Part shown: in pieces, positions 51,199 through 60,538 of the stretch
Layout of the letters: every line of letters starts with the position of its first letter
Position numbering within the stretch: the first letter of the stretch is position 1
Assembly: GCA_020027875.1 (NCBI GenBank)
Contig: JAHRHA010000001.1
Location: 62,001 to 126,000, forward strand
Source: Micromonosporaceae bacterium
Lineage (GTDB): Bacteria; Actinomycetota; Actinomycetes; Mycobacteriales; Micromonosporaceae
Reading direction: 5' to 3'
DNA length: 64,000 nt
The notes under the pieces: model-generated
The model's input: only the letters and a program-made list of their open reading frames with translations
The model's database searches: none
What the model was told of the DNA's origin: nothing
Translations under genes and position numbers: made by a program

Positions 51199-53595
51199 AT
51201 GACCAGCAAGCTGACCGACCAACTCCGCGCCCTGCCCGACGACGGGCTCGGCGCCCTCCTGCAGTTGCGCCCCGACCTGGTCGTACCCATACCCTCCGAC
51301 ATATCGGCACTCGCCGCGCGGGCCCAGAGCCGGGTCTCGGTCGCCCGGACGCTCGACGGGCTGGACCTGTTCACGCTCGAGGTCCTCGACGGGCTGCGGT
51401 TGGTGCGCGGCGAGGACGGCACGGCGGCGATCGAGACCCTGCTGACGCTGGCGACGGAGGCCGGGGCCGAGCCATCCCGCGTCCGGGGGGCCGTCGACCG
51501 GCTACGGGCGAGGTTCCTCGCGTTCGGGCAGGACAACGCACTGCACCTGGTCAACGCCATCGACGAGCTGACCTCCCCCTACCCGGCCGGACTTGGCCGC
51601 CCCGCGGCGGATCTGGACGTGGACGTCGCGGCGCTCGCGGCCGACCCGGCGGGCCTGCGCCGCACCCTGCTTAGCGCTCCACCCGACGCGCGGGCGGTGC
51701 TCGATCGGCTAGCCGCGGGCCCACCGGTGGGTTCGGTGCAATCGGGCCTGCTGCGCGGAAAGACGGACGCGGCCAGCCCGGTGGGTTGGCTCGTAGCACA
51801 TCGGTTGCTGGTGGCGATAGCCGACGACACGGTCGAACTGCCGCGCGAGATCGGCATCGTCCTGCGCCGCGACACTGGCCCCCTGGGACCCCTTCACCCC
51901 GCCCCACCGCCCGCCGACGCCCAGCCCCGCACCGGTGCCGACTCCGCCGGAGCGGGCCAAGCCCTAGAGGCCGTACGGCATCTCGACGCTCTGTTGCACG
52001 CCCTCGCCGACGCGCCGGCGCCCGTGTTGCGCTCGTTCGGACTGGGCGTGCGTGACCTGCGCCGACTCGCCCGCGACACCGGGACAACCGAACCGGTCAC
52101 GGCGCTTCTCCTTGAGATCGCATACGCCGCCGGGCTGCTCACCTACACCGACGCGACCAAGGGGGCGAGCGAGATGGTGTGGTTGCCCACGCCCGCGTAC
52201 GACGCCTGGCGCACCGCCGACCTCGCCCACCGTTGGGCGGTGCTCGCCCGTACCTGGCTCGCGATGACGCGCGCACCGGCGATGGTCGGCCAGCGCGACG
52301 ACAAGGACAAACCGATCAGTGCACTCTCGCATGAGGGGACCCGGGTGAGCGCGCCGACGGTACGGCGCGCGGCCCTGGGCGTCCTCACCGACCTGCCCGA
52401 AGGAACGGCGCTCTCCGCCGATGCCGTGCTCGACCGCCTTGCCTGGCAGGCCCCTCGGCGCATCGGCCGCCCTGGGGCGCCGGCCGGCCCGCAGGCGCTT
52501 GCCCGGGCCGCTCTGGCCGAGGCGACCTCCCTCGGCGTGACCGGGCTGGAAGCTATGACCCGGTACGGGAGATTGCTGCTGGCCGAATCCGCCGGTGGTG
52601 CGGACAGCGACCCGTTGGGCATCCGGTCCCGCGACGACGAAACGCCGGATGCGCTGGTGGCCGCGCTGCATGACATGCTGCCCGTACCTGTCGATCATGT
52701 CCTGGTCCAGGCGGACCTGACCGTCGTGGTACCGGGGCCCCCCGCACCCGATCTCGCCGCGGAACTCACGCTGGTCGCCGACGCCGAGTCGCGGGGAGGT
52801 GCGACCGTCTACCGGGTAACGCCGGCGAGCGTACGCAGGGCGTTGGACGCGGGCTATGCGGCCTCCGACATCCACGGGCTGTTCCGGCGCCGTTCCCGCA
52901 CACCCCTACCGCAGGCATTGGAGTACCTCGTCAACGACGTCGCCCGGCGACATGGCGGACTGCGCGTCGGCACCGTCGGGGCGTACCTGCGTAGCGACGA
53001 CGAGGCACTGGTCAACGAGGTCTTCGCCGACCGTCGGCTGGCCGGACTCTCGCTGCGGCGGCTGGCGCCGACCGTGCTCGCCACGCCCCACACGACGAGC
53101 CGCCTGCTGGACATGCTGCGCGATGCCGGCTTCGCCCCAGTCGCCGAAGACGCCACCGGCGCGGCCCTGTTGACCCGGCCCAGGGCTCTCCGGGCACCGT
53201 CGCGCCCGGCACTCCGGCGGCCCCGCCCGGACAACTTCGATCCACCCCGCCTGCATGGACCCCGACTAGAGGGCGTGGTCGAGCAGATTCGTCTCGGCGA
53301 CCGGCTGGCCCGGGCGACCCGACGCTCGCCGCTGTCGCGCGCCATGGTCGACGAGGACGGCGCGCCGGTGACCTCGGCCCAGGCGCACGCCCAGGCCTTG
53401 GCCGTCCTGCAGCAGGCGATGCGGGACCAGGCCAGGGTGTGGGTGGGCTACGTCGACGCACACGGAAGCGCCGCGTCGAAGCTCGTCCGCCCCGTTTCGA
53501 TGGGCGCTGGCTACCTGCGGGCGGAGGACGACCGGACGGAGATGCTGCACACCTTCGCGCTGCACCGCATCACGTCGGCCACGTTGGACGACTAA
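51199..53595 (+). CDS. helicase-associated (XPB/Ssl2-like N-terminal) protein with WYL-like end
   Basis: 798 aa. N-terminal region (LTDQLRALPDDGLGALLQLRPDLVVP) and repeated winged-helix-like segments fit the actinobacterial helicase-associated domain family; PF13625-type module in the second half (HVLVQADLTVVVPGPPAPDL); C-terminal WYL-like domain (VWVGYVDAHGSAASKLVRPV). It has no helicase motor. It neighbours the XPB helicase at 54531, as in other actinobacteria, suggesting a shared DNA-repair complex. ATG with TAGCGT 9 nt upstream. Confidence 0.8.
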   Translation: MTSKLTDQLRALPDDGLGALLQLRPDLVVPIPSDISALAARAQSRVSVARTLDGLDLFTLEVLDGLRLVRGEDGTAAIETLLTLATEAGAEPSRVRGAVDRLRARFLAFGQDNALHLVNAIDELTSPYPAGLGRPAADLDVDVAALAADPAGLRRTLLSAPPDARAVLDRLAAGPPVGSVQSGLLRGKTDAASPVGWLVAHRLLVAIADDTVELPREIGIVLRRDTGPLGPLHPAPPPADAQPRTGADSAGAGQALEAVRHLDALLHALADAPAPVLRSFGLGVRDLRRLARDTGTTEPVTALLLEIAYAAGLLTYTDATKGASEMVWLPTPAYDAWRTADLAHRWAVLARTWLAMTRAPAMVGQRDDKDKPISALSHEGTRVSAPTVRRAALGVLTDLPEGTALSADAVLDRLAWQAPRRIGRPGAPAGPQALARAALAEATSLGVTGLEAMTRYGRLLLAESAGGADSDPLGIRSRDDETPDALVAALHDMLPVPVDHVLVQADLTVVVPGPPAPDLAAELTLVADAESRGGATVYRVTPASVRRALDAGYAASDIHGLFRRRSRTPLPQALEYLVNDVARRHGGLRVGTVGAYLRSDDEALVNEVFADRRLAGLSLRRLAPTVLATPHTTSRLLDMLRDAGFAPVAEDATGAALLTRPRALRAPSRPALRRPRPDNFDPPRLHGPRLEGVVEQIRLGDRLARATRRSPLSRAMVDEDGAPVTSAQAHAQALAVLQQAMRDQARVWVGYVDAHGSAASKLVRPVSMGAGYLRAEDDRTEMLHTFALHRITSATLDD

Positions 53596-53614
53596 CGCCG
53601 CGCTGGAGCGAGAA

Positions 53615-53845
53615 TCAGCGGGAGCCGCGCAGTGCACCGATCAGCGAGAAGACGACGCCGAGAGCGAACGCCGTGCCGACAGACTCGCCCGCCGCGTCGA
53701 GCACGTGCCGGTCGAGGATCAGCCATGCGAACAGAAACCAGATCACCAGGACGACGGCGACGACACTCGTCCACACCTTCGCGGAGGAGGTCAGCGCTTG
53801 GCCCGATGTCGGCTCGTCGGCGCGGGGGTCACGCTGCGTTGCCAT
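53615..53845 (-). CDS. 76-aa small membrane protein (copy 1)
   Basis: Hydrophilic N-terminus (MATQRDPRADEPTSGQALTS) then two transmembrane helices (VVAVVLVIWFLFAWLIL, GTAFALGVVFSLIGAL). ATG 53845 with GGGGAG 5 nt upstream. Similar in plan to the protein at 53933-54199. No known domain. Confidence 0.72.
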   Translation of the reverse strand: MATQRDPRADEPTSGQALTSSAKVWTSVVAVVLVIWFLFAWLILDRHVLDAAGESVGTAFALGVVFSLIGALRGSR

Positions 53846-53932
53846 CTGGGCTCCCCATCTGTCTTCCGGTTCCGCCCGAGCGTGGCACGCTCGGCGAGCC
53901 GGTTGCATAGCCACAGTTCAAATATGGGGGAC

Positions 53933-54199
53933 TTATCCGTGGTTTCCCCGACCCGACACGACCGCGCCGGCTATCGAGGCGGCGACAAGTAGGCCGAGCA
54001 TGACGCCGAACGCCTCCCCCACGGCGTCTGGAGAGGTCGTTCCCATCACAAAATGCGACAGGATGAACCACCCGGCACCGAGCAGGGCTACGACGACTCC
54101 GCCGACGGTGAGAGTGCGGGCGGCGCCGCTCGCGACGGCGTCGGAGCCCGGCCCCGGGGGCTCGTCAGCGCCGTTGGGCGGGCTGCCCGAAATGCCCAT
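53933..54199 (-). CDS. 88-aa small membrane protein (copy 2)
   Basis: Pro/Gly-rich start (MGISGSPPNGADEPPGPGSD), two helices (VGGVVVALLGAGWFILSHFV, GVMLGLLVAASIAGAVV). ATG 54199 with GGAGG 6 nt upstream. Shares the pattern helix-D(A)(V/A)GE-helix with copy 1, so they may be an old tandem duplication. Unknown function; conserved beside XPB is not established. Confidence 0.72.
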   Translation of the reverse strand: MGISGSPPNGADEPPGPGSDAVASGAARTLTVGGVVVALLGAGWFILSHFVMGTTSPDAVGEAFGVMLGLLVAASIAGAVVSGRGNHG

Positions 54200-54530
54200 C
54201 TCGCACCTCCGCGTTCCGCTCGTGGAGAGTCCCACGTAAAGCGTCGCATCGGATGGGCCCTGCCGGTAGGCCGGGGCCCGTGGGCCAGGAGGCGGCGGCC
54301 GTGCGGCGGGCCGTGGCGGGCGGGCGGCACCCGCTCGCCCCCGTTGTGGGCACCCGACCGTGAGGTCCGATGCCCGGAACGCGCGCACCCACCGACCACG
54401 GCCCGGTTCGCTTGGCCGCGAAGGTTTCCTTACAGAAGACGCACGGAGGGCGCCGTGGGGTTGCAGGCCAGCGCAAGAATTTCTGAGGCACACTGGAGGG
54501 TCTCGCCTTTCAGACCGGAGGATTCGCGCC
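54200..54530. other. 331-nt intergenic region upstream of the XPB helicase
   Basis: Divergent region with no convincing gene. It is G/C-skewed with several GGGCCC/CCGGGG blocks that can pair, but nothing resembling a known RNA. The last part holds the GGAGG ribosome-binding site (54518-54522) of the helicase. A frame open from 54360 on the plus strand lacks coding character before 54531. Confidence 0.6.
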
Positions 54531-56192
54531 GTGACCCATGGCCCGCTGATCGTGCAGTCCGATAAGACACTCCTGCTAGAGGTCGATCACCCCGATGCGC
54601 TGGCCTGCCGCATGGCTATAGCGCCATTCGCCGAGCTGGAACGATCCCCCGAACACGTGCACACCTATCGACTCACGCCGCTGGGTCTGTGGAACGCGCG
54701 GGCGGCCGGGCACGACGCCGAGTCGGTGGTTGACTCGTTGCTGCGCTTCTCCCGGTACCCCGTTCCGCACGCCCTCCTGGTTGACGTGGCCGAGACCATG
54801 GACCGGTACGGACGGCTACAGCTGGCCAACGACCCGGCGCACGGCCTCGTCCTTCGGGCGCTGGACCGCGCGGTACTGATCGAGGTGGCCAAGTCGAAGA
54901 AGCTCGCCGACATGCTCGGCGCGAAGATCGACGAGGACACGATCGCGGTGCACGCCTCCGAACGTGGCCGGCTCAAGCAGGCGCTGCTCAAGCTGGGCTG
55001 GCCGGCGGAGGATCTCGCTGGGTACGTCGACGGGGAGGCGCATGCGATCTCGCTCCACGAAGACGGATGGCACCTGCGCACATACCAGCGGCAGGCGGTC
55101 GAGCATTTCTGGGCGGGTGGCTCGGGTGTGGTCGTGCTGCCGTGTGGCGCCGGCAAGACGCTCGTGGGTGCGGCGGCGATGGCCCAGGTAGGGGCCACCA
55201 CGCTGATCCTGGTCACCAACACGGTCGCGGGGCGCCAATGGAAGCGGGAGCTGATCGCGCGTACCTCGCTGACCGACGCGGAGATCGGCGAGTACTCCGG
55301 CGAGCGCAAGGAGATCCGGCCGGTCACCATCGCGACGTACCAGATCATGACCACCCGGCGTGGCGGCGTCTACACCCACCTCGACCTCTTCGGCGCCCGT
55401 GACTGGGGCCTGGTCATCTACGACGAGGTGCATCTGCTCCCCGCGCCCATCTTCCGATTCACCGCCGACCTGCAGGCCAGACGGCGCCTCGGTCTGACCG
55501 CGACGCTCGTGCGCGAGGACGGGCGCGAGGGCGACGTCTTCTCCCTCATCGGTCCGAAACGCTACGACGCGCCGTGGAAGGACATCGAGTCGCAGGGATG
55601 GATCGCGCCGGCGGACTGCATCGAAGTACGGGTGACCCTGACCGACGCGGAGCGGATGGCGTACGCGACGTCCGAGCCCGAGGAGCGCTATCGGGTCGCC
55701 GCCACCGCACGGACCAAGCTGCCGGTGGTGCAAAAGCTCGTCGAACGGCACCACGGTGACCAGATCCTGGTCATCGGTGCCTACCTCGACCAGCTGCACG
55801 TCCTGAGTGAGTTCCTCGATGCGCCCATCGTGCAGGGCGCGACGACGAACCGGGAGCGGGAGCGTCTCTTCGACGCGTTCCGCTCGGGCGAGGTGTCCAC
55901 CCTCGTCATCTCGAAGGTGGGCAACTTCTCGATCGACCTACCCGAGGCGGCCGTGGCGATCCAGGTCTCCGGGACGTTCGGATCGCGTCAGGAGGAGGCG
56001 CAGCGCCTCGGCCGGGTACTGCGGCCGAAGTCCGACGGCCGCCAGGCCCATTTCTACACGGTGGTGTCGCGCGACACCATCGACACCGAGTACGCAGCAC
56101 ACCGGCAGCGGTTCCTCGCCGAGCAGGGCTACGCGTACACGATTGTCGACGCCGACGACGTGCTCGGGCCACCGCTGCCATCCATTGACTGA
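54531..56192 (+). CDS. DNA repair helicase XPB (superfamily 2)
   Basis: 553 aa. N-terminal damage-recognition-like domain (1-170), then SF2 motifs: Walker A LPCGAGKT (about 203-210), YDEVHLLPAP (DEVH box near 298), GLTATLVREDG (motif III), SKVGNFSIDLP and QEEAQRLGRVLRPK (motif VI). It is the bacterial homologue of eukaryotic XPB/ErcC3, an ATP-driven 3'-5' translocase. GTG 54531 with GGAGG 9 nt upstream. The helicase-associated gene lies 0.9 kb upstream in the same direction. Confidence 0.92.
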   Translation: MTHGPLIVQSDKTLLLEVDHPDALACRMAIAPFAELERSPEHVHTYRLTPLGLWNARAAGHDAESVVDSLLRFSRYPVPHALLVDVAETMDRYGRLQLANDPAHGLVLRALDRAVLIEVAKSKKLADMLGAKIDEDTIAVHASERGRLKQALLKLGWPAEDLAGYVDGEAHAISLHEDGWHLRTYQRQAVEHFWAGGSGVVVLPCGAGKTLVGAAAMAQVGATTLILVTNTVAGRQWKRELIARTSLTDAEIGEYSGERKEIRPVTIATYQIMTTRRGGVYTHLDLFGARDWGLVIYDEVHLLPAPIFRFTADLQARRRLGLTATLVREDGREGDVFSLIGPKRYDAPWKDIESQGWIAPADCIEVRVTLTDAERMAYATSEPEERYRVAATARTKLPVVQKLVERHHGDQILVIGAYLDQLHVLSEFLDAPIVQGATTNRERERLFDAFRSGEVSTLVISKVGNFSIDLPEAAVAIQVSGTFGSRQEEAQRLGRVLRPKSDGRQAHFYTVVSRDTIDTEYAAHRQRFLAEQGYAYTIVDADDVLGPPLPSID

Positions 56193-56254
56193 CGAATCAA
56201 TGCACCGCTGGGGAACGGCCTTCGCGGCGACGGGCGACGGCGCATGCTATACCC

Positions 56255-56896
56255 GTGAGTGACCTTCCCCAGGCCTGGCGGGACGCGCTGCCGTCGTCCG
56301 CGCCGCCATCCGCCGTGTCGAGGATCGGCGACGACCTGCTCGCGAGATGGAGCGAGCCACATAGGCATTACCACACGGTCGAGCACCTGGCAGCCGTGCT
56401 GGGGGTCATCGCCGAGTACGCCGATCGGGTTCCCGACCCGGACGCGGTGAGGCTCGCGGCGTGGTTCCACGACGCGGTCTACGACCCGCGGCGGGTCGAC
56501 AACGAGGAGGCGAGCGCGCTGCTCGCGGAGGCCAGCCTGCCCGAACTCACTGTCACGCCCAACCGGATCGCCGAGGTCGCCCGGCTGGTCCGGCTGACGG
56601 CGAGCCACGACCCACTTCCCGGCGACCGCAACGGCGGGCTCCTGATCGACGCTGACCTGGCCATCCTGGCCGCATCGCCGGAGGAGTACCGGGCGTACAC
56701 GGTCGCCATCCGCCGCGAGTACGGGCACCTGGACGATGCGGTCTTCGCCGCCGGAAGGGCTAGCGTGTTGCACAACCTGCTCAGTCTGCCCAGGCTGTTC
56801 CACACGCCGGTGCTCCGCGACGACTGGGAGGATCTCGCCCGGCACAACACCACCCGCGAACTCGTGGTTGACCTGGGCAGGACCGAAGTTGGTTGA
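56255..56896 (+). CDS. HD-superfamily metal-dependent phosphohydrolase
   Basis: 213 aa. HD-type metal ligands: HYHTVEHL near residue 38 and the HD pair in AAWFHDAVYDPRRVDNEEAS near residue 71, plus LIDADLAILAAS. These proteins usually hydrolyse nucleotides or phosphomonoesters; the substrate is unknown. GTG 56255; the start signal is weak. Convergent with the DUF4031 gene, 6 nt apart. Confidence 0.82.
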   Translation: MSDLPQAWRDALPSSAPPSAVSRIGDDLLARWSEPHRHYHTVEHLAAVLGVIAEYADRVPDPDAVRLAAWFHDAVYDPRRVDNEEASALLAEASLPELTVTPNRIAEVARLVRLTASHDPLPGDRNGGLLIDADLAILAASPEEYRAYTVAIRREYGHLDDAVFAAGRASVLHNLLSLPRLFHTPVLRDDWEDLARHNTTRELVVDLGRTEVG

Positions 56897-56902
56897 TCTC
56901 TG

Positions 56903-57169
56903 TCAGCCGGGCCGACGGATCTTGGGACGGCGCAGCCCGGCGACGACGAGGCGGGCGACGATCTCCCGGCTGGTCACCGGGTGGGCGCCGAGCCAGACTG
57001 CCCAGGCATAGCGCTCCTCCGGCAGGTCGTAGTGGTCGCGGTCGAACCCACGTCGTGGCGCGCCCAGCAGTTCCGCGAAGGCGTGAAGTTCGGCGTACGA
57101 CACGTCGCTGACCAGGTGCGACCATAGCCGGCCCCGACCCGGCCATACCGGCCGATCGACGAAGAGCAC
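56903..57169 (-). CDS. DUF4031 domain protein
   Basis: 88 aa. DUF4031 signature: VDRPVWPGRGRLWSHLVSDV (4-23), YAELHAFAELLGAPRRGFDR, DHYDLPEERY. Soluble and conserved; biochemical function unknown. GTG 57169. Divergent from the glcD-like gene with 18 nt between starts. Confidence 0.87.
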   Translation of the reverse strand: MLFVDRPVWPGRGRLWSHLVSDVSYAELHAFAELLGAPRRGFDRDHYDLPEERYAWAVWLGAHPVTSREIVARLVVAGLRRPKIRRPG

Positions 57170-57187
57170 ACGGTTAGCCTGCCAGAT

Positions 57188-58633
57188 GTGACCAGCTCAG
57201 TGCCTTCTTCCGTAACCCCAGACCGGGTCATCGCCGAACTGGTGGCCGCACTGCCCCCGGACGCCGTGCTGACCGACCCTGATCTGCTCGTGTCCTTCCA
57301 CCGGGATGAGGCGGACCTGTGTGCGGCCGGCACTCCCGTCGCGGTGGTGCGACCGCGCACTACCGAAGAGGTGGCCGCGACTCTACGGATCGCGTCGGCG
57401 CACCGCGTCCCCGTTGTGGCCCAGGGTGCCCGTACCGGCCTCGCTGGTGCGGCAAACGCCGTCGATGGATGCCTGATTCTGTCCACCACGGCGATGGACC
57501 GGGTCATCGAGGTCGACCCGGTCAACCGCCTCGCCGTCGTGCAGCCCGGCGTCGTCAACGCGGAGATCTCCCGGGCGGCGGCGAAGTACGGCCTGCGCTA
57601 CCCGCCCGACCCGTCATCGTGGGAGTCCTCCACCATCGGCGGCAACGTGGCGACCAACGCCGGCGGCATGTGCTGCGTCAAGTACGGGGTGACCGGCGAG
57701 TACGTCCTTGGGATCGAGGTGGTCCTGGCCGATGGTGAGGTGGTCCGTTGTGGACGGCGTACCCGCAAGGGAGTCGCCGGCTATGACCTGACCCGCCTCT
57801 TCGTCGGCTCCGAGGGCACTCTGGGCGTCATCACGGAGATCACTCTGGCGCTGCGGCCGGCCGCCGAGGAATCGCTGACGCTCGCGGCGTTGTTCCACTC
57901 TGTCTCTGAAGCGGGTGCTGCGGTCATCGCTATCGCGGAGTCTGCCGCCGCACCGAGCCTGCTAGAGCTGATCGACGCGGTACACCTGCGCGCGATCGAG
58001 GCGTTGCGACCGATGGGGCTACCAGCGTCCGCCGCTGCGCTGCTGCTGTCCGCAGTGGATTCGGGCATACGGGCGCCCGCCGATCTGGCGGTGATCGAGG
58101 AGTGCTGCCGCCGATCCGGCGCCACCGAGGTGCACGTGTCGTCCGACTTGGCCGAGGCGGATGCCCTGCTGGCCGCGCGCCGTCTTGCTCACCCGGCGAT
58201 GGAGAGTCTCGCCGCCGCCACCTTCCCCGCCGGCGTCGGCGCGCTCATCATCGATGACGTCGCCGTGCCCGTGTCACGCCTGACCGAGTTGCTGGACGGC
58301 GTCGCCTTCATCGCCGAGGAACAAAAGCTGGTCGTAGGGCTCGTCGGCCACGCCGGCGATGGCAACATGCACCCGAACATCGTCGTCGACCGCACCGACC
58401 CGGCCAGCATGGCGCGTGGTCGGGCCGCCTTCGACCAGATCATGGCGTTGGGGCTGGCGCTCGGCGGCACCTGCACCGGCGAGCACGGAGTCGGGCTCCT
58501 CAAGCGCGAGTGGCTGGCCAAGGAACTCGGCCCAACCGGGGTTCGCCTGCACCGCGCAATCAAGGATGCCTTCGACCCGCTGGGCATCCTCAACCCTGGC
58601 AAAGTACTCCCCCCTCGTCGATCTAGGGCTTAG
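57188..58633 (+). CDS. FAD-linked oxidase, glycolate oxidase GlcD / D-lactate dehydrogenase type
   Basis: 481 aa. PCMH FAD domain with VVAQGARTGLAGAANAVDGC (about 75-94) and SSWESSTIGGNVATNAGGMC; C-terminal oxidase domain with GHAGDGNMHPNIV (metal His) and GEHGVGLLKREWL. It oxidises a 2-hydroxyacid such as glycolate or D-lactate. GTG 57188 has TAGCCT (57175-57180) 7 nt upstream, leaderless. The last residues (PPRRSRA) and TAG stop come from the palindrome at 58614. Confidence 0.87.
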   Translation: MTSSVPSSVTPDRVIAELVAALPPDAVLTDPDLLVSFHRDEADLCAAGTPVAVVRPRTTEEVAATLRIASAHRVPVVAQGARTGLAGAANAVDGCLILSTTAMDRVIEVDPVNRLAVVQPGVVNAEISRAAAKYGLRYPPDPSSWESSTIGGNVATNAGGMCCVKYGVTGEYVLGIEVVLADGEVVRCGRRTRKGVAGYDLTRLFVGSEGTLGVITEITLALRPAAEESLTLAALFHSVSEAGAAVIAIAESAAAPSLLELIDAVHLRAIEALRPMGLPASAAALLLSAVDSGIRAPADLAVIEECCRRSGATEVHVSSDLAEADALLAARRLAHPAMESLAAATFPAGVGALIIDDVAVPVSRLTELLDGVAFIAEEQKLVVGLVGHAGDGNMHPNIVVDRTDPASMARGRAAFDQIMALGLALGGTCTGEHGVGLLKREWLAKELGPTGVRLHRAIKDAFDPLGILNPGKVLPPRRSRA

Positions 58634-58681
58634 CGACGTACTTTGATCTCTAAACACGTCGCTAACCCCTAGATCGACGAG
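58614..58681. repeat. 68-nt GATC palindrome, family A copy 4
   Basis: Outer arms CTCGTCGATCTAGGG / CCCTAGATCGACGAG, inner arms TAGCGACGT / ACGTCGCTA, loop with TTTGATC. It differs from the reverse complement of copy 1 at only a few positions. It overlaps the 3' ends of both convergent genes and provides both stop codons (TAG in CTAG). Confidence 0.9.
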
Positions 58682-60465
58682 AATTGGCGCACGTCGGGGG
58701 CGCCTAGGCGGGCCGCGTCCGCGGTCAGGTCGTCGGGCATCCGCTGCGACTCGCGCTCCGCCTCGACCCGGGCGTGGTAGTGCTCGACCTCGCGGGCACG
58801 GTGTGCCTTGTCCCAGCCAAGCACCTTACCCATGAGGCTCGCCGCATGCGCCGCGCTCTCCACACCTCGGTGCGCCGTCTCGATGGAGACACGCGTACGC
58901 CGGGCGAGCACATCCTCGAGGTGCAGAGCTGACTCCGCCGACGCAGCGTATGCGATCTCTGCGCCGAGATAGCCCGGCGCGCCGTCGAGGGGGCGGGCCA
59001 GCGCGGGCGACGAGCCCATCAGGGCGAGCACCTCCGGCGCGACCGATCCGTACCGCTCCAACAGATGCTCGGCCACGCCCACGGTGACCCCGTGTCGCCG
59101 GGCCAGACCGGCCCGCTCTCCCCACAGACGACCGTATCCGTCGGCGCCGAGCAGCGGCAAATGATCCGTGCGGGACCGCGGCGTCAGGCTCTGCTGCTCT
59201 GAGCCAGCCGCCGCCCCGCCGGCGAGGCGGCGCACCGCCCGATCCACGACATCGACCGCCATCACCCGGTAGGTAGTCAATTTCCCACCGGCGACGAGCA
59301 TCAGGCCCAGCATGGGCTCGACCACGGCATGCTCGCGGGAGAGCGCGGACGTCGATTCGTCCTCACCGGACAACAACGGCCGAAGCCCGGCGTAGACACC
59401 CTCAATGTCTGACGTGGACAGTGGGCGTTCGAGCACCGTGTTGACCTGGGCCAGCAGATACGCGATGTCCTTCGCGGAGGCTGCCGGGTGTGCCCGGTCC
59501 AGGCGCCAGTCCGTGTCGGTGGTGCCGACGATCCAGTGCCCGCCCCACGGGATGAGGAACAGGACGGACTTCTCGGTGCGCAGGACCAACCCCGCCTGAC
59601 CCGAGATCGCCGAGCGGGGGACGACCAGATGGACCCCCTTGGACGCCCGCACCCGCAGGCCAGGGCGGAACGGACCGCCGCCGGCCGAGAGCATCTCCGC
59701 GACGTCGTCGCTCCACACGCCGGTCGCCGCGATCACCGTGCGCGCCGCGACGTCGAAGCTCTCCCCCGTCTCGACGTCCTCAACGCGCACCCCGGTGACC
59801 TCGCGTGCGGCCCGAAGGAAGCCGGTGGCACGGGCGGACGTCACGACCGCCGCACCGAGGCTGGCCGCGGTACGGGCGAGGGTGATCACCAGCCGGGCAT
59901 CGTCGACCTGCGCGTCGTAGTAACGGATCGCTCCCCCCACGGTGTCCTCCCGAAGGGACGGGAAGACCCGGCGCGCCGCCGTCGCGGTGAGATGCCGGTG
60001 CAGCGGCATGCCCCGCCCGCCCCCGAGTACCCCCCCGAAGGCGTCATAGAGCGCTACCCCGGCCCCGTAGTACCCCCGCAGGAGACCGCTGTGCCAGGCC
60101 CGCCGGGGTAGCGGCAGCAGGAACGGCATCGGCCGGACCAGGTGGGGGGCTAGCCGGGTGGCCAGCAGTCCACGCTCCTGCAGCGCCTCGTGCACGAGGC
60201 CGAGATCGAACTGTTCGAGGTAGCGCAGGCCACCGTGGACCAGCTTGCTCGTGCGCGACGACGTGCCGGAGGCGAGGTCTCGGGCCTCCAGGAGGGCGAC
60301 CGAGAGACCCCGGGAGGCGGCGTCGACCGCGGCGCCGGCTCCGGTCACGCCGCCACCGACGATGAGGACATCGAAGCGCTCCCGGCGCAGCCGCGCGAGG
60401 TCGGCCTCGCGCCGCTCGGGCGAGAGGCGCGCGGCTGCGAAGCGGGAGATCGACGGATCACGCAC
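58669..60465 (-). CDS. glpD: glycerol-3-phosphate dehydrogenase (GlpD family)
   Basis: 598 aa flavoprotein. N-terminal FAD motif DVLIVGGGVTGAGAAVDAAS, then SGTSSRTSKLVHGGLRYLEQ, KGVHLVVPRSAI, and DAO_C domain with GKLTTYRVMAVDVVDRAV. It oxidises glycerol-3-phosphate to DHAP, feeding electrons to quinone. GTG 60465 has TACGGT (60472-60477) 6 nt upstream; an ATG at 60507 is upstream of that promoter. The C-terminus (QFSSI) and TAG are from the palindrome. Confidence 0.9.
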   Translation of the reverse strand: MRDPSISRFAAARLSPERREADLARLRRERFDVLIVGGGVTGAGAAVDAASRGLSVALLEARDLASGTSSRTSKLVHGGLRYLEQFDLGLVHEALQERGLLATRLAPHLVRPMPFLLPLPRRAWHSGLLRGYYGAGVALYDAFGGVLGGGRGMPLHRHLTATAARRVFPSLREDTVGGAIRYYDAQVDDARLVITLARTAASLGAAVVTSARATGFLRAAREVTGVRVEDVETGESFDVAARTVIAATGVWSDDVAEMLSAGGGPFRPGLRVRASKGVHLVVPRSAISGQAGLVLRTEKSVLFLIPWGGHWIVGTTDTDWRLDRAHPAASAKDIAYLLAQVNTVLERPLSTSDIEGVYAGLRPLLSGEDESTSALSREHAVVEPMLGLMLVAGGKLTTYRVMAVDVVDRAVRRLAGGAAAGSEQQSLTPRSRTDHLPLLGADGYGRLWGERAGLARRHGVTVGVAEHLLERYGSVAPEVLALMGSSPALARPLDGAPGYLGAEIAYAASAESALHLEDVLARRTRVSIETAHRGVESAAHAASLMGKVLGWDKAHRAREVEHYHARVEAERESQRMPDDLTADAARLGAPDVRQFSSI

Positions 60466-60538
60466 GGCTCCACCGTACAAGCCGCGGGCCTCTGTGATGC
60501 TCGTCACGGCGGTAGCCGGGCCATCTTAAGGTGAGGCG

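Noticed and set aside
54240-54330. GC-rich inverted repeats suggesting an RNA gene
   Set aside because: Pairings are short and expected from composition; no conserved RNA architecture recognised.
54360-54530. N-terminal extension of the XPB gene
   Set aside because: No similarity to XPB before MTHGPLIVQS, and GGAGG sits just before the GTG at 54531.
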